Source: an uncultured Verrucomicrobiae bacterium (GTDB lineage Bacteria; Verrucomicrobiota; Verrucomicrobiia; Limisphaerales; UBA1100). From it: a stretch of 64,000 nucleotides of DNA. This document shows positions 43,911-52,804 of the stretch, one piece after another. Both the position numbers and the translations under genes were made by a program. How positions within the stretch are numbered: the first letter of the stretch is position 1; every line of letters begins with the position of its first letter. The notes under the pieces were generated by a model. The model saw only the letters and a list, made by a program, of their open reading frames with translations. It had not been told where the DNA came from and did not search any database. The stretch covers positions 1 to 64,000 of the forward strand of contig CALKBX010000023.1 of NCBI GenBank assembly GCA_937775205.1, given 5' to 3'.

Positions 43911-46850
43911 ATGATGAAGACAACACGTTGGTTTTTTCTTTCCTTGATTCTCCCGGTCGCGAACGCGCTGGCGGAGGAGGCGTTGCCGGCGACGGTAGAT
44001 TACAATCGCGACATCAAGCCCATCCTCTCCAACAACTGCTACGCGTGCCACGGGCCGGATGCGAAACAGGTGAAGGGTGGGTTGCGACTGGATTCTTTCA
44101 AATCTGCGACAAGCGAACTCAAGTCGGGCGAGCGGGCGATTGTGCCGAAGGATTTGGCGGAGAGCGCGCTGGTGTATCGCATCACGGCAGAGGACGTGGA
44201 CGAACGCATGCCGCCGGCGGACTCCATCAAGAAACTCACGGCGCGGCAAAAGGAGTTGCTGAAAAGATGGGTAGCACAGGGCGGCGAGTACGCGAAGCAT
44301 TGGGCGTATGTGGCGCCAAAGAAAGCCGTTGCGCCGAAGGCGGTGCAGAAGGGGTTCACACAAAACGATATCGACCAGTTTGTGCTCGCGCAAATGAAGG
44401 TCAAAGGATTCACGCCCGCGAAGGCCGCGGACAAGCGGTCTTTGATTCGGCGGTTGTCGTTTGATCTTACGGGGCTGCCACCGACGTGGGCGCAAGTTCA
44501 GGCGTTTGTGAACGACAAGTCGCCCGACGCCTACGGCAAGCTCGTCGACCGGCTGCTTGCCAGCAAACACTACGGCGAGCGCATGGCGGTGTACTGGCTG
44601 GACATGGTGCGCTACGCGGACACGATCGGTTACCACTCGGACAATCACGAGACGAAGCCGCTTTATCGCGAATACGTCATCAACGCCTTCAACGACAACA
44701 AGCCGTTCGACCAATTCACGCGCGAGCAAATCGCGGGCGACCTTTTGAAAGACCGCACCGGCACGCAGCTCATTGCCTCGGGCTACAACCGGCTGAACAT
44801 GAACACGCGCGAGGGCGGCGCGCAGCCCAAGGAGTACACCGCGAAATATCTCGCCGACCGCGTGCGCAATGCGTCCACGGTGTGGATGGCCAGCACGCTC
44901 GGCTGCTCGGAATGTCACGACCACAAGTTTGACCCATTCACCTCGAAGGATTTTTACAGCTTCGGCGCGTTCTTCGCGGACCTGCAGGAAACTCCCGTGG
45001 GAGCGCAGAAGGCTACAAAGGTGCCGTTGCCGCGTGATGAGAAAAAACTCGGTGCCATCGAGGCCGACATCGTGGTGTTGGCCAAGCAACTCGAGGGCAC
45101 GGACGTTTCCACCGGCCAAGCCAAATGGGAGGCTTCCCAAAAAGCAGCGGCCGCCAACAGCGTGGCGCTTTCGCCATGGCATCGCATCGGGCCCTTCGCC
45201 GCGCCGAACTTTGACCAGGCGCACGCGAAGTCATTCGTGAACGAGGCGGCCGTGGACTTGAAAAAGACGCATGGCAAGTTGAAGTGGGCCGAGGCGAAAA
45301 ATTTGGCCGACGGCAAGGTGCATGCCTTGACCGGCGCGAACAGCGCGCATTATTTTTATCGCACCATTCAATCCGGCTCGGTGCGGCCACTGGAGCTTTC
45401 GCTGGGCAGTGATGATAGCTTTCGCATTTGGCTCAACGGCAAACTTGTCGCCGACAAAAAAATCGGCCGCGGCGTGGCGCCCGATCAGGACAAGGTGAAA
45501 GTGAATCTCGTGGCCGGCGAAAACAAGCTGCTGCTCAAGGTGGCCAATGGCGGCGGCCCCTCCGGTTTTTATTTCAAGGCTCAACAGGTGACGCTGCCAG
45601 GCGCGGTGGTGACCGCACTGAAGATCGAGGGCGCCAAACGCACGCCCGCGCAGAAGGCGGTGATTGCCGCGCACTACCGCACCCTCGCCCCGGAGCTGGC
45701 CACTCTTCGTCAAAAAATTTCCACCAAAAACGCCGAGAAGACGGCGGCCATCAACGCTAATTCCACCTCGCTCGTGTCCGTTTCTATGGCCAAGCCGCGC
45801 ATGGTGCGCGTGCTGGCGCGCGGTAACTGGCTTGATGACACCGGTGAAATCGTGCAACCGGCCGTGCCGGGATATCTCAAGTTGGGCAAGGTGCCCGAGG
45901 GCCGTGCCTCACGGATGAACTTGGCGAACTGGATTATCGCACGCGACAATCCGCTCACCGCGCGCGTGATGGTGAACCGTCTGTGGGCGATGTTCCACGG
46001 GCGCGGGCTGGCGATGCCGCTGGATGATTTCGGTTCGCAAGGCACGCCGCCCACGCATCCGGCGCTGCTCGATTGGCTGGCGGTTGAATTTATGGACAAA
46101 GGCTGGGACGTGAAACACATGGTCAAGCTGATGGTCACCAGCGGCACGTATCAGCAAACCTCCATCGCCAGCAAAGCCGGCATGGAAACCGACCCGTACA
46201 ACTTCTGGCTCGCTCGCCAAGGCCGTTGGCGGCTTGAGGCCGAGATGGTGCGCGACAACGCACTAGCTGTCAGTGGTTTACTCGTGAAAACCATCGGCGG
46301 CCCCAGCGTGAAGCCGTATCAACCCGCCGGCTATTGGGCGCATCTGAATTTTCCGAAACGCAGTTGGAAAGCCGACGCCGGCGACGCGCTGTATCGGCGC
46401 GGGATGTACACTTATTTGTGCCGCACTTTCATGCACCCCAGCCTCGCCGCCTTCGATGCCCCCAGTCGCGAGGAATGCACCGTCGAACGCGTTCGCTCCA
46501 ACACCCCGCAACAGGCGCTCGTACTATTAAATGACCCCACATACGTTGAAACTGCGCGCATCTTTGCCGAACGAATCCTGCACGAAAGCGGCAAGGACGT
46601 GGAGACCCGCATTGCCTTCGCCTATCAACAAGCGCTGCACCGGAATCCAAATGCAAAAGAACTGATCCTCCTCACCGCCCTCGCCGCGAAACATTTGAAG
46701 CAATACCAAGCCGATGCCCCCGCCGCAGCCGCCGTACTGAAAGTCGGGGCCAAACCCGCCGACACAAAACTAGACAAAGCCGAACTCGCCGCATGGACGT
46801 CAATTGCGCGGGTGGTTTTAAACCTTCACGAAAACATTACACGGAACTGA
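43911..46850 (+). CDS. PSD1 protein: PSCyt1-DUF1549-DUF1553 (intact)
   Basis: 979 residues from ATG 43911 (MMKTTRWFFLSLILPVANAL signal peptide); in-frame upstream ATG 43851 is not signal-like. Domains: PSCyt1 heme C-Y-A-C-H (about 53-57) and VDERMPPADS; DUF1549 ([52 protein letters not shown] second heme-like site); jelly-roll insert (LELSLGSDDSFRIWLNGKLV); DUF1553 (NPLTARVMVNRLWAMFHGRG, THPALLDWLAVEFMDKGW, NTPQQALVLLNDPTYVETAR). The only undamaged PSD1 of three in the window. Two DUF1501 genes follow with almost no gap. Exported heme protein of unknown reaction. Confidence 0.92.
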   Translation: MMKTTRWFFLSLILPVANALAEEALPATVDYNRDIKPILSNNCYACHGPDAKQVKGGLRLDSFKSATSELKSGERAIVPKDLAESALVYRITAEDVDERMPPADSIKKLTARQKELLKRWVAQGGEYAKHWAYVAPKKAVAPKAVQKGFTQNDIDQFVLAQMKVKGFTPAKAADKRSLIRRLSFDLTGLPPTWAQVQAFVNDKSPDAYGKLVDRLLASKHYGERMAVYWLDMVRYADTIGYHSDNHETKPLYREYVINAFNDNKPFDQFTREQIAGDLLKDRTGTQLIASGYNRLNMNTREGGAQPKEYTAKYLADRVRNASTVWMASTLGCSECHDHKFDPFTSKDFYSFGAFFADLQETPVGAQKATKVPLPRDEKKLGAIEADIVVLAKQLEGTDVSTGQAKWEASQKAAAANSVALSPWHRIGPFAAPNFDQAHAKSFVNEAAVDLKKTHGKLKWAEAKNLADGKVHALTGANSAHYFYRTIQSGSVRPLELSLGSDDSFRIWLNGKLVADKKIGRGVAPDQDKVKVNLVAGENKLLLKVANGGGPSGFYFKAQQVTLPGAVVTALKIEGAKRTPAQKAVIAAHYRTLAPELATLRQKISTKNAEKTAAINANSTSLVSVSMAKPRMVRVLARGNWLDDTGEIVQPAVPGYLKLGKVPEGRASRMNLANWIIARDNPLTARVMVNRLWAMFHGRGLAMPLDDFGSQGTPPTHPALLDWLAVEFMDKGWDVKHMVKLMVTSGTYQQTSIASKAGMETDPYNFWLARQGRWRLEAEMVRDNALAVSGLLVKTIGGPSVKPYQPAGYWAHLNFPKRSWKADAGDALYRRGMYTYLCRTFMHPSLAAFDAPSREECTVERVRSNTPQQALVLLNDPTYVETARIFAERILHESGKDVETRIAFAYQQALHRNPNAKELILLTALAAKHLKQYQADAPAAAAVLKVGAKPADTKLDKAELAAWTSIARVVLNLHENITRN

Positions 46851-46851
46851 C

Positions 46852-48270
46852 ATGAACAACATTCAACTTTTTAATACTGACGTCAGCCGCCGCGCCTTTC
46901 TGGGCCGCGCGGGCCTGGGCACTATGGGGCTTGCGTCGTTATTGCAAGCAGCTGACCGTCCGCAGATTGACAAATGGCCAGGTGTCCTCGCGCAGTTGCA
47001 TCACAAGCCAAAGATTAAGCGGGTGATTCATCTTTGCATGGCGGGTGGGGCGAGTCATTTGGAGACGCTCGATTACAAGCCGAAGCTGCGGGAGATGCAC
47101 GGTAAGCCGATGCCCAAGAGCATCACGGAGGGGCAGCCGATTGCGCAGCTACAGGGCAAGCGCAACAACCTCACGTGCCTCGGTCCGCAGCATGATTTTG
47201 AGAAGTTCGGAAAATCGGGCCAGCACATTTGCAAGCTCTTCCCGCACATCGGCAGCGTGGCGGATGAACTCGCGATTATTCGCTCGATGACGACGGACGC
47301 CATTAATCACGATCCCGCGCACACGTTGATGAATACGGGCACGACCATTTCCGGCCGGCCGAGCATGGGGTCGTGGATGCTTTATGGGCTGGGCTCGGAG
47401 ACGGAAAATCTGCCGGGCTATTGCGTGCTCATCTCGCGCGGCGGTGGGCAGGATCAGCCGGTGGCCGCGCGCCAGTGGCATGCGGGATTTTTGCCGAGCC
47501 GTTTTCAGGGTGTGCAGTTGCGCGGGAAGGGGAATCCGGTGCTGTACGTAAAACGCCCCGACGGCGTGGATGTCAATCGCCAACGCGATGTTGTGGATGC
47601 GGTTCAGCAGCTCAATCAATTGCAGGACGCGGAGGTGAACGATCCGGAAATCACCACGCGCATTTCACAATACGAGATGGCGTTCCGAATGCAAATGAGC
47701 GTGCCGGAATTGGTGGATATTTCCAAGGAACCGAAGCAGGTGCTCGACCTTTACGGCGCCAAGCCGGGCGATGGATCCTTCGCCAGCAACTGTTTACTCG
47801 CTCGCCGTTTGGCCGAGCGCGGCGTGCGGTTCATTCAACTTTACCATCGCGGCTGGGATCATCACGGCAACATCAAAGGCGCGATGCAAACCTCCGCGAA
47901 GCTTGTGGATCAAGGGTGCGCCGCGCTCATCAAGGACCTCAAGCGCACTGGTTTGTGGGACGACACCCTTATTTTATGGGGCGGCGAATTTGGTCGCACA
48001 CCGATGGCCCAAGGCAGCGGCCGCGATCATCACATCAAAGGCTTCAGCTCATGGTTCGCCGGCGGCGGCATCAAAGGCGGAACCAGCTACGGCGCCACGG
48101 ACGACTTCGGCTACAACGCCGTGAAAGACATTGTACACGTCAACGATCTCCACGCCACCATCCTGCACCTGATGGGCATCGACCACGAGAAGTTGACCTA
48201 CCAATTCCAAGGCCGCGACTTCCGGCTCACCGATGTGCACGGGAAAGTGTTGAAGCCAATTTTGGCTTGA
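46852..48270 (+). CDS. DUF1501 protein (first of tandem pair after PSD1)
   Basis: 472 residues; starts one base after the PSD1 stop. Tat leader DVSRRAFLGRAGLGTMGLAS. Blocks: [116 protein letters not shown]. It is highly similar over its whole length to the next gene, which begins on the base after its stop: a local tandem duplication. Expected to be co-translated with PSD1 as one transcript. Confidence 0.93.
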   Translation: MNNIQLFNTDVSRRAFLGRAGLGTMGLASLLQAADRPQIDKWPGVLAQLHHKPKIKRVIHLCMAGGASHLETLDYKPKLREMHGKPMPKSITEGQPIAQLQGKRNNLTCLGPQHDFEKFGKSGQHICKLFPHIGSVADELAIIRSMTTDAINHDPAHTLMNTGTTISGRPSMGSWMLYGLGSETENLPGYCVLISRGGGQDQPVAARQWHAGFLPSRFQGVQLRGKGNPVLYVKRPDGVDVNRQRDVVDAVQQLNQLQDAEVNDPEITTRISQYEMAFRMQMSVPELVDISKEPKQVLDLYGAKPGDGSFASNCLLARRLAERGVRFIQLYHRGWDHHGNIKGAMQTSAKLVDQGCAALIKDLKRTGLWDDTLILWGGEFGRTPMAQGSGRDHHIKGFSSWFAGGGIKGGTSYGATDDFGYNAVKDIVHVNDLHATILHLMGIDHEKLTYQFQGRDFRLTDVHGKVLKPILA

Positions 48271-49695
48271 ATGCAGACAGTCACTGACATCAACCGGCGC
48301 GCATTCATTGGTCGTTCGGGTTTGGGTCTTGGCGCGGTGGCGCTATCTTCACTGTCGGCGCTCGGGGCAGGCCGCGATTTGGAACGGTGGTCCGGCGTGG
48401 TGCGGCCGTTGCATCATGCGGCGAAGGTGAAGCGCGTCATTTATCTTTATATGTCCGGTGGGCCTTCGCATTTGGAGACGTTTGATGCAAACAAGCCGGA
48501 GCTGGTGAAGATGAATGGCCAGCCGATGCCGGCGGAGTTTACGAAGGGGCAATCGATCGCGCAGTTGCAGAACAGTCGGCTCACGTGTTTGCGCCCGCAG
48601 TTTCCTTTCAAAAAATACGGGCAAAGCGGCACGGAAATGACGTCGCTCTTTCCCCATCTCACGAAGCACGTGGATGAGTTGGCGGTCATCCGATCGATGC
48701 ACACTGACGCCATCAACCACGATCCCGCCAACACCTTGATGAACACCGGCACCACCATCAGCGGCCGGCCGAGCATGGGGTCGTGGATCCAATACGGGCT
48801 CGGCAGCGAGGCAGAAGATTTGCCGGGGTTCGTGGTGCTCAGCTCGCATGCCGGGCGGAGTCCACAGCCAATTTCCACGCGCATGTGGCACAGCGGATTT
48901 TTGCCGAGCCAGTTTCAGGGCATCCAACTGCGGTCCACCGGCGACCCCGTGATGTACGTGCGCCGCCCCGGCGGCGTGGATGCCGGCCGCCAGCGCGATG
49001 TGGTCGATGCCGTGCAGCAGCTCAACAATTTGCAGTTAGGTACCACGCACGATCCCGAAATCACCACGCGCATAGCGCAATACGAGATGGCCTTCCGCAT
49101 GCAAACGAGCGTGCCCGATTTGATGGATGTTTCCAAAGAGCCGAAAGAGGTGCTGGGACTCTACGGCTGCAAGCCCGGCGACGGCTCCTTCGGCAGCAAC
49201 TGCTTGCTCGCACGCCGCTTGGCCGAGCGTGGCGTGCGGTTCATCCAGCTTTATCATCGCGGCTGGGATCACCACAACGGCATTGTCAACTTCATGAAGA
49301 ACCACTGCTGCCCGTCGGTGGATCAGGCCATTGCCGGACTCATCACCGACCTCAAGCGGCGTGGACTGTTCAAGGACACTCTCATCGTATGGGGCGGCGA
49401 ATTCGGCCGCACGCCAATGGCGCAAACCAGCAAAGGCAGCGCCGGTCGCGATCATCATATGAAAGGCTTCAGCCTTTGGCTCGCCGGCGGCGGTGTCAAA
49501 GGCGGCGTCACCCACGGCACGACTGACGACCTCGGCTACAACGCCGAGCAAAACCGCACCCACGTCAACGACCTCCACGCCACGCTGCTGCATCTGCTCG
49601 GCATCGACCACACCCGCCTCACCACACGCTTCCAAGGCCGCGACTTCCGGCTGACGGATGTGGCCGGGAAATTGATTAAGCCGGTGTTGGCGTAG
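48271..49695 (+). CDS. DUF1501 protein (second of tandem pair)
   Basis: 474 residues; ATG directly abuts the preceding stop. Leader INRRAFIGRSGLGLGAVALS. Blocks match the previous paralogue ([45 protein letters not shown]-type [38 protein letters not shown]). Notable differences lie in the region around CCPSVDQAIAGL, where an insert HNGIVNFMKNHC adds two cysteines. Two paralogues behind one PSD1 suggest a heteromeric partner or two alternative partners. The transcript probably ends at the inverted repeat at 49734-49800. Confidence 0.93.
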   Translation: MQTVTDINRRAFIGRSGLGLGAVALSSLSALGAGRDLERWSGVVRPLHHAAKVKRVIYLYMSGGPSHLETFDANKPELVKMNGQPMPAEFTKGQSIAQLQNSRLTCLRPQFPFKKYGQSGTEMTSLFPHLTKHVDELAVIRSMHTDAINHDPANTLMNTGTTISGRPSMGSWIQYGLGSEAEDLPGFVVLSSHAGRSPQPISTRMWHSGFLPSQFQGIQLRSTGDPVMYVRRPGGVDAGRQRDVVDAVQQLNNLQLGTTHDPEITTRIAQYEMAFRMQTSVPDLMDVSKEPKEVLGLYGCKPGDGSFGSNCLLARRLAERGVRFIQLYHRGWDHHNGIVNFMKNHCCPSVDQAIAGLITDLKRRGLFKDTLIVWGGEFGRTPMAQTSKGSAGRDHHMKGFSLWLAGGGVKGGVTHGTTDDLGYNAEQNRTHVNDLHATLLHLLGIDHTRLTTRFQGRDFRLTDVAGKLIKPVLA

Positions 49696-49733
49696 CGGCG
49701 GGAGGGACGAGTTCCTCCTTGTCCCATTCTAAT

Positions 49734-49800
49734 TTCACCACAGAGGCACAGAAGTTTTCTTTTCTAACTTTCTTTGTGAACTCTGTGTCTCTGTGGTGAA
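49734..49800. terminator. Inverted repeat between convergent genes (bidirectional terminator)
   Basis: TTCACCACAGAGGCACAGA (49734-49752) and TCTGTGTCTCTGTGGTGAA (49782-49800): 18 of 19 positions pair, separated by a pyrimidine/T-rich 29-base loop. It lies between the DUF1501 stop and the methyltransferase stop. The same CACCACAGAG..CTCTGTGGTG hairpin is a familiar intergenic repeat in Verrucomicrobia genomes. Confidence 0.75.
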
Positions 49801-50556
49801 TTACGATTCATTTTGGGGCGAGGTGGAACTTGCCCCTCCCAGCGCGTGCATGGCGATGCCGGCGGCTACGGAGGCGTTTAGGGAATTCACTCTGCCGAAT
49901 TGCGGGATGCCGATGATGTGGTCGGCCATGTTCAAAATAAATTGACCGACGGATTTATCTTCGCCGCCAATGACGAGCATTAGCTTTTCCGGCGCGGCGA
50001 TCCGAACAGTTTCGAGGGTGGCGGTGCCGTTCATATCCAGCGCGGCGATGGCGTAGCCTTCCTCGGCGGCTTTGCGGGCGTATTGGTTGGCGGAAAATTG
50101 CCGGGCGATTTGCATGAACTCCGTAGCGCCGGCGGAGACTTTCACGATGGAGGGATACACCTCGGGCACGCCGCGATTGGGGAGGCACACGCCGTTGAAA
50201 CCAAACACCTCGGCGCTGCGCAAAATGGCACCGACGTTTTGCGGGTCCTCAATGTTATCGAGCAACAGCAACCGTGGATGCGCCAGCAAATCCTCGAAGG
50301 GGGTGTACGGGTAGACCGAAGTATTCAGCACCACTCCTTGATGATCGCGACTGGTGGAGAGCTGGATGAGCCGGCCTTTTTCCACCCACTCAATGCGCAC
50401 GGAATTTTGCTCGAGCAGGCGCACGAGCTTTTGGGTGCGCGGCTTGTCGCGGGCGGATTGGTTCAGCCACGCGCCATACACCTTGCGCCGCTGCGCGCGC
50501 AGCACTTCAAAAGCGGGGTTGATACCATAAACATATTCGCGAGTAACCTTGGCCAT
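49801..50556 (-). CDS. rlmB: 23S rRNA 2'-O-methyltransferase, RlmB/TrmH (SpoU) family
   Basis: 251 residues. SpoU-type SAM-dependent enzyme methylating a ribose 2'-OH of rRNA (Gm2251 in E. coli RlmB). N-terminal RNA-binding SpoU_sub_bind-like domain (EYVYGINPAFEVLRAQRRKV), then the knotted catalytic domain: LDNIEDPQNVGAILRSAEVF, GVCLPNRGVPEVYPSIVKVS, VIGGEDKSVGQF and IGIPQFGRVNSLNASVAAGI (trefoil-knot motif 3). Length equals RlmB. The orthologue call is likely but other SpoU members (TrmH-like) cannot be excluded. Monocistronic, convergent with the DUF1501 pair. Confidence 0.85.
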   Translation of the reverse strand: MAKVTREYVYGINPAFEVLRAQRRKVYGAWLNQSARDKPRTQKLVRLLEQNSVRIEWVEKGRLIQLSTSRDHQGVVLNTSVYPYTPFEDLLAHPRLLLLDNIEDPQNVGAILRSAEVFGFNGVCLPNRGVPEVYPSIVKVSAGATEFMQIARQFSANQYARKAAEEGYAIAALDMNGTATLETVRIAAPEKLMLVIGGEDKSVGQFILNMADHIIGIPQFGRVNSLNASVAAGIAMHALGGASSTSPQNES

Positions 50557-50594
50557 GGGCGGGGAGACTAGGGCACGCCGCAGCTCGGAGCACG

Positions 50595-50626
50595 AAAAAA
50601 CCCCGCAGCAGTTTTGCCGCGGGGCT
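50595..50626 (-). terminator. Intrinsic terminator of the small exported protein gene
   Basis: On the minus strand CCCCGCGGC, loop AAAACT, GCTGCGGGG, then six T's (50595-50600). It starts 22 bases after the stop at 50648. Confidence 0.85.
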
Positions 50627-50647
50627 GATTGAGAGAAGCAACTCGAG

Positions 50648-50962
50648 TTACTTATCCTTGTTCTCGGTCAGCTTAGCCACGGTGAGCTTGTCGCCGTCGA
50701 GTTTACCGGTCACCTTTACGTCCACCGAAGAATTCGGCTTGCAGATGCGGCCGTGCTTAACGGATTTCGCACCATCACCGGTCAGAAAAGCAATCGCTTC
50801 TTTGCCGTCCTTGCCTTTGTACACGAGCGCGGGGCCACATTTTTTGGCCTTCTTCAGCGTGCATTTCTGGCATTGGAGTTTGCCTTCGAGTGTGGTCTCA
50901 CCGGCGAACGCGACAGTCGCGCTCAGCCCGAGAGCCAATGCAGTCATTTTGATGTATTTCAT
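50648..50962 (-). CDS. Small exported protein, DUF6370-like
   Basis: 104 residues: signal peptide (MTALALGLSATVAFA), then a compact beta domain with two Cys pairs, TLEGKLQCQKCTLKKAKKCG and HGRICKPNSSVDVKVTGKLD. It matches the PVC family in which C-x-x-C-type clusters hold a metal or disulfides (DUF6370-like); no activity is known. It is transcribed away from the cytochrome gene at 51138, sharing a 175-base intergenic region, and ends at a strong terminator. Confidence 0.8.
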   Translation of the reverse strand: MKYIKMTALALGLSATVAFAGETTLEGKLQCQKCTLKKAKKCGPALVYKGKDGKEAIAFLTGDGAKSVKHGRICKPNSSVDVKVTGKLDGDKLTVAKLTENKDK

Positions 50963-51101
50963 AGCTATGTATTTTTTAACGCAATTGTCCTAGGGCGTTA
51001 ATCCTCGGACGCACCGAATATAGCTCAAATTCACCTTTTGGCAAGTTTTGACAGGAAAAATTTTCTCTGGTTCAGGAGATGAGGGCTTGCATCGCACACA
51101 T

Positions 51102-51131
51102 TTGAGCGGTTGAATTCGGCGGTTTTAACAT
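51102..51131 (+). promoter_or_regulatory. Candidate leaderless promoter
   Basis: TTGAGC (51102-51107), 18-base spacer, TAACAT (51126-51131), 6 bases to the ATG at 51138. A TTGACA at 51046-51051 (in TTTTGACAGG) lacks a well-placed -10. Confidence 0.5.
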
Positions 51132-51137
51132 AATCCC

Positions 51138-51479
51138 ATGAAACTCACTATTTGCACCCTATTGTTCGTCGGCTTCTGCATGACGATGGTTCAGTCCGCC
51201 CCGGTAGCCGACAAAGTTACGCACGAACAGATCGAGGAAGTAATGAAGAAAGGCTTCAAGGCCAAGCTTCAGGATGATCTGGCTGCCAATAAGGAGGTGC
51301 TCGCCAAGTACGCCGCCTGGCTAGCTGAGTACAAGCCGCCGAAAGGAGATGCAGAAAGCTGGAAGAAGAAAACCGGAGCCATTGTTGCCGCCATCAAGGC
51401 CGACAATCAGGCGGCCTTGAAGAAAGCCGTCAACTGCAAGGCTTGTCACAACGTGCACAAGAAGAAGTCTTCCAAGTAA
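51138..51479 (+). CDS. Small c-type cytochrome
   Basis: 113 residues; signal peptide (LTICTLLFVGFCMTMVQSA). A mostly helical, Lys-rich protein with the heme-binding C-K-A-C-H near its C-terminus (KKAVNCKACHNVHKKKSSK), the arrangement of cytochrome c'-like/'cytochrome c, class II' carriers where the CxxCH is C-terminal. Periplasmic electron carrier by family; partner unknown. Its own leaderless-type promoter and a strong terminator mark it as monocistronic. Confidence 0.85.
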   Translation: MKLTICTLLFVGFCMTMVQSAPVADKVTHEQIEEVMKKGFKAKLQDDLAANKEVLAKYAAWLAEYKPPKGDAESWKKKTGAIVAAIKADNQAALKKAVNCKACHNVHKKKSSK

Positions 51480-51493
51480 ATTTATTTCTCAAG

Positions 51494-51521
51494 ACGCCGG
51501 CTTTAACGCCGGCGTTTTTTT
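51494..51521 (+). terminator. Intrinsic terminator of the cytochrome gene
   Basis: ACGCCGGC (51494-51501), loop, GCCGGCGT (51508-51515), followed by a run of seven T's counting the stem's last base; 15 bases after the stop. Confidence 0.9.
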
Positions 51522-51561
51522 ATGCCCCCATTGCGCCTAAGAACATAAAATGCACATGCAT

Positions 51562-52710
51562 TCAGGCCAGCTTCCAATGGGCCTGACGCAGCACGGCAAG
51601 CGAATCCCCTGCGAGTTTTTCGTACCACACCGTCACCAACGAGCCGTCCTCAATCTGTACCGTGGACGGATAACCGAGATCGTGTCCCGCTCCATCGCCG
51701 GAGACAATGATGGGGCCACTCCACGTCTTGCCGTGGTCGGCGCTGACGCGGGCTTGGTTACCGTAGGGTTTACTTCGATGACCATAACTCATCAATAGCC
51801 GCCCGTCTTTCAAGCGCAACAAGTGTGAGGGCAATCCCCACACGCCGATGTTATGCGGCTCGCTCCACGTTTTGCCGCCATCTTTAGATTCACTCTGTAA
51901 CGTTTCGCCGGCGTTCTTTTTATTATGGTTCCGGATGTGCGCGATGAGATCACCGTTGGTCGCCTCCACTGCGTGCAGCTCGTGATATTGTTTTGGGTCA
52001 TCGCCCTTGCGCGTGGGGATTTGCGCGAGGCGTTGCCATGACTGACCGTCATCCTTCGATTCGCACACGCCAACCCATGTTTTTTCGCGCCACAAATTTT
52101 TCCCGGCGTACAGCAAGCGGCCATCCTTCAAATCCATCGGGCCGTGCGGGCTGTTTACTAGAGAGTCATAGCGTGGGCTCCACGTCACGCCACCGTCGGT
52201 GCTGCGGATCATCCATGTGCCCAGCTCCTTTTTGCGCGCGGCGGCGGGCACACGATTGTGCGCGGCTAACCAGCGCGCACGTTTTTCCTCAGGCCATTTC
52301 TTATGGGAGCCTTTCTTGAGATAATATTCATCGTAGGCGTTGGAGGTAAACGTGGTGGCGAGCAATGTGCCCTTGGCAGTTTCCAGCACACCGGCGTCGC
52401 GATCATCAATGGGGCTGTCCAGCAACACGCGCGGGAAGCTCCAGGTCTTGCCGTCGTCGCTTGAACGCATCAGTTCCACCTGCCCGAAGGGGCACACGTG
52501 TGACTCGCGGCCGCCCGAACACACTAGGAGCAGTTCGCCATTCTTGCGGCGCGCCAGCGTGGGCCAGCCGTGGTAATGGTTGGGGCGCAGGCTGATGACG
52601 CGGGTATTGGTAATCTTCGCCTTGGGCGATGCGGCGCGGGTGATGAAAGGAAAAGCGAGGCTGGCTCCGGCAAGGGTGCCGAGCATTTGGCGGCGGGAGA
52701 GCGTGGTCAT
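51562..52710 (-). CDS. Exported sialidase-like protein (BNR/Asp-box repeats)
   Basis: 382 residues from ATG 52710, which yields a Tat leader ([20 protein letters not shown]); the longer in-frame start is not signal-like. Six-bladed sialidase propeller with Asp boxes [41 protein letters not shown] and [11 protein letters not shown], an [20 protein letters not shown] entry blade, and a C-terminal [20 protein letters not shown] with the conserved YPS. Catalytic residues of true sialidases (Arg triad, Tyr) are not securely assignable, so it may act on another glycan. Together with the acetylesterases it fits removal of sialic-acid-like or other terminal sugars. Confidence 0.85.
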   Translation of the reverse strand: MTTLSRRQMLGTLAGASLAFPFITRAASPKAKITNTRVISLRPNHYHGWPTLARRKNGELLLVCSGGRESHVCPFGQVELMRSSDDGKTWSFPRVLLDSPIDDRDAGVLETAKGTLLATTFTSNAYDEYYLKKGSHKKWPEEKRARWLAAHNRVPAAARKKELGTWMIRSTDGGVTWSPRYDSLVNSPHGPMDLKDGRLLYAGKNLWREKTWVGVCESKDDGQSWQRLAQIPTRKGDDPKQYHELHAVEATNGDLIAHIRNHNKKNAGETLQSESKDGGKTWSEPHNIGVWGLPSHLLRLKDGRLLMSYGHRSKPYGNQARVSADHGKTWSGPIIVSGDGAGHDLGYPSTVQIEDGSLVTVWYEKLAGDSLAVLRQAHWKLA

Positions 52711-52768
52711 GGGCCCCGAGTCTGCCGTAATCCTACATACAAACAAGCCTGCAACATCGGCTAGTGGA

Positions 52769-52797
52769 GTGACAAGGGCCCGGGGTGCGAGTAAGAT
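52769..52797 (+). promoter_or_regulatory. Candidate leaderless promoter of the LVIVD gene
   Basis: GTGACA (52769-52774), 17-base spacer, TAAGAT (52792-52797), 7 bases to the ATG at 52805. Confidence 0.5.
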
Positions 52798-52804
52798 TTT
52801 CCGC

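Noticed and set aside
43836-45224. Long minus-strand frame antisense to the intact PSD1 gene
   Set aside because: Arg/Leu/His-rich composition typical of an antisense shadow; the plus strand carries the complete PSCyt1-DUF1549-DUF1553 order.
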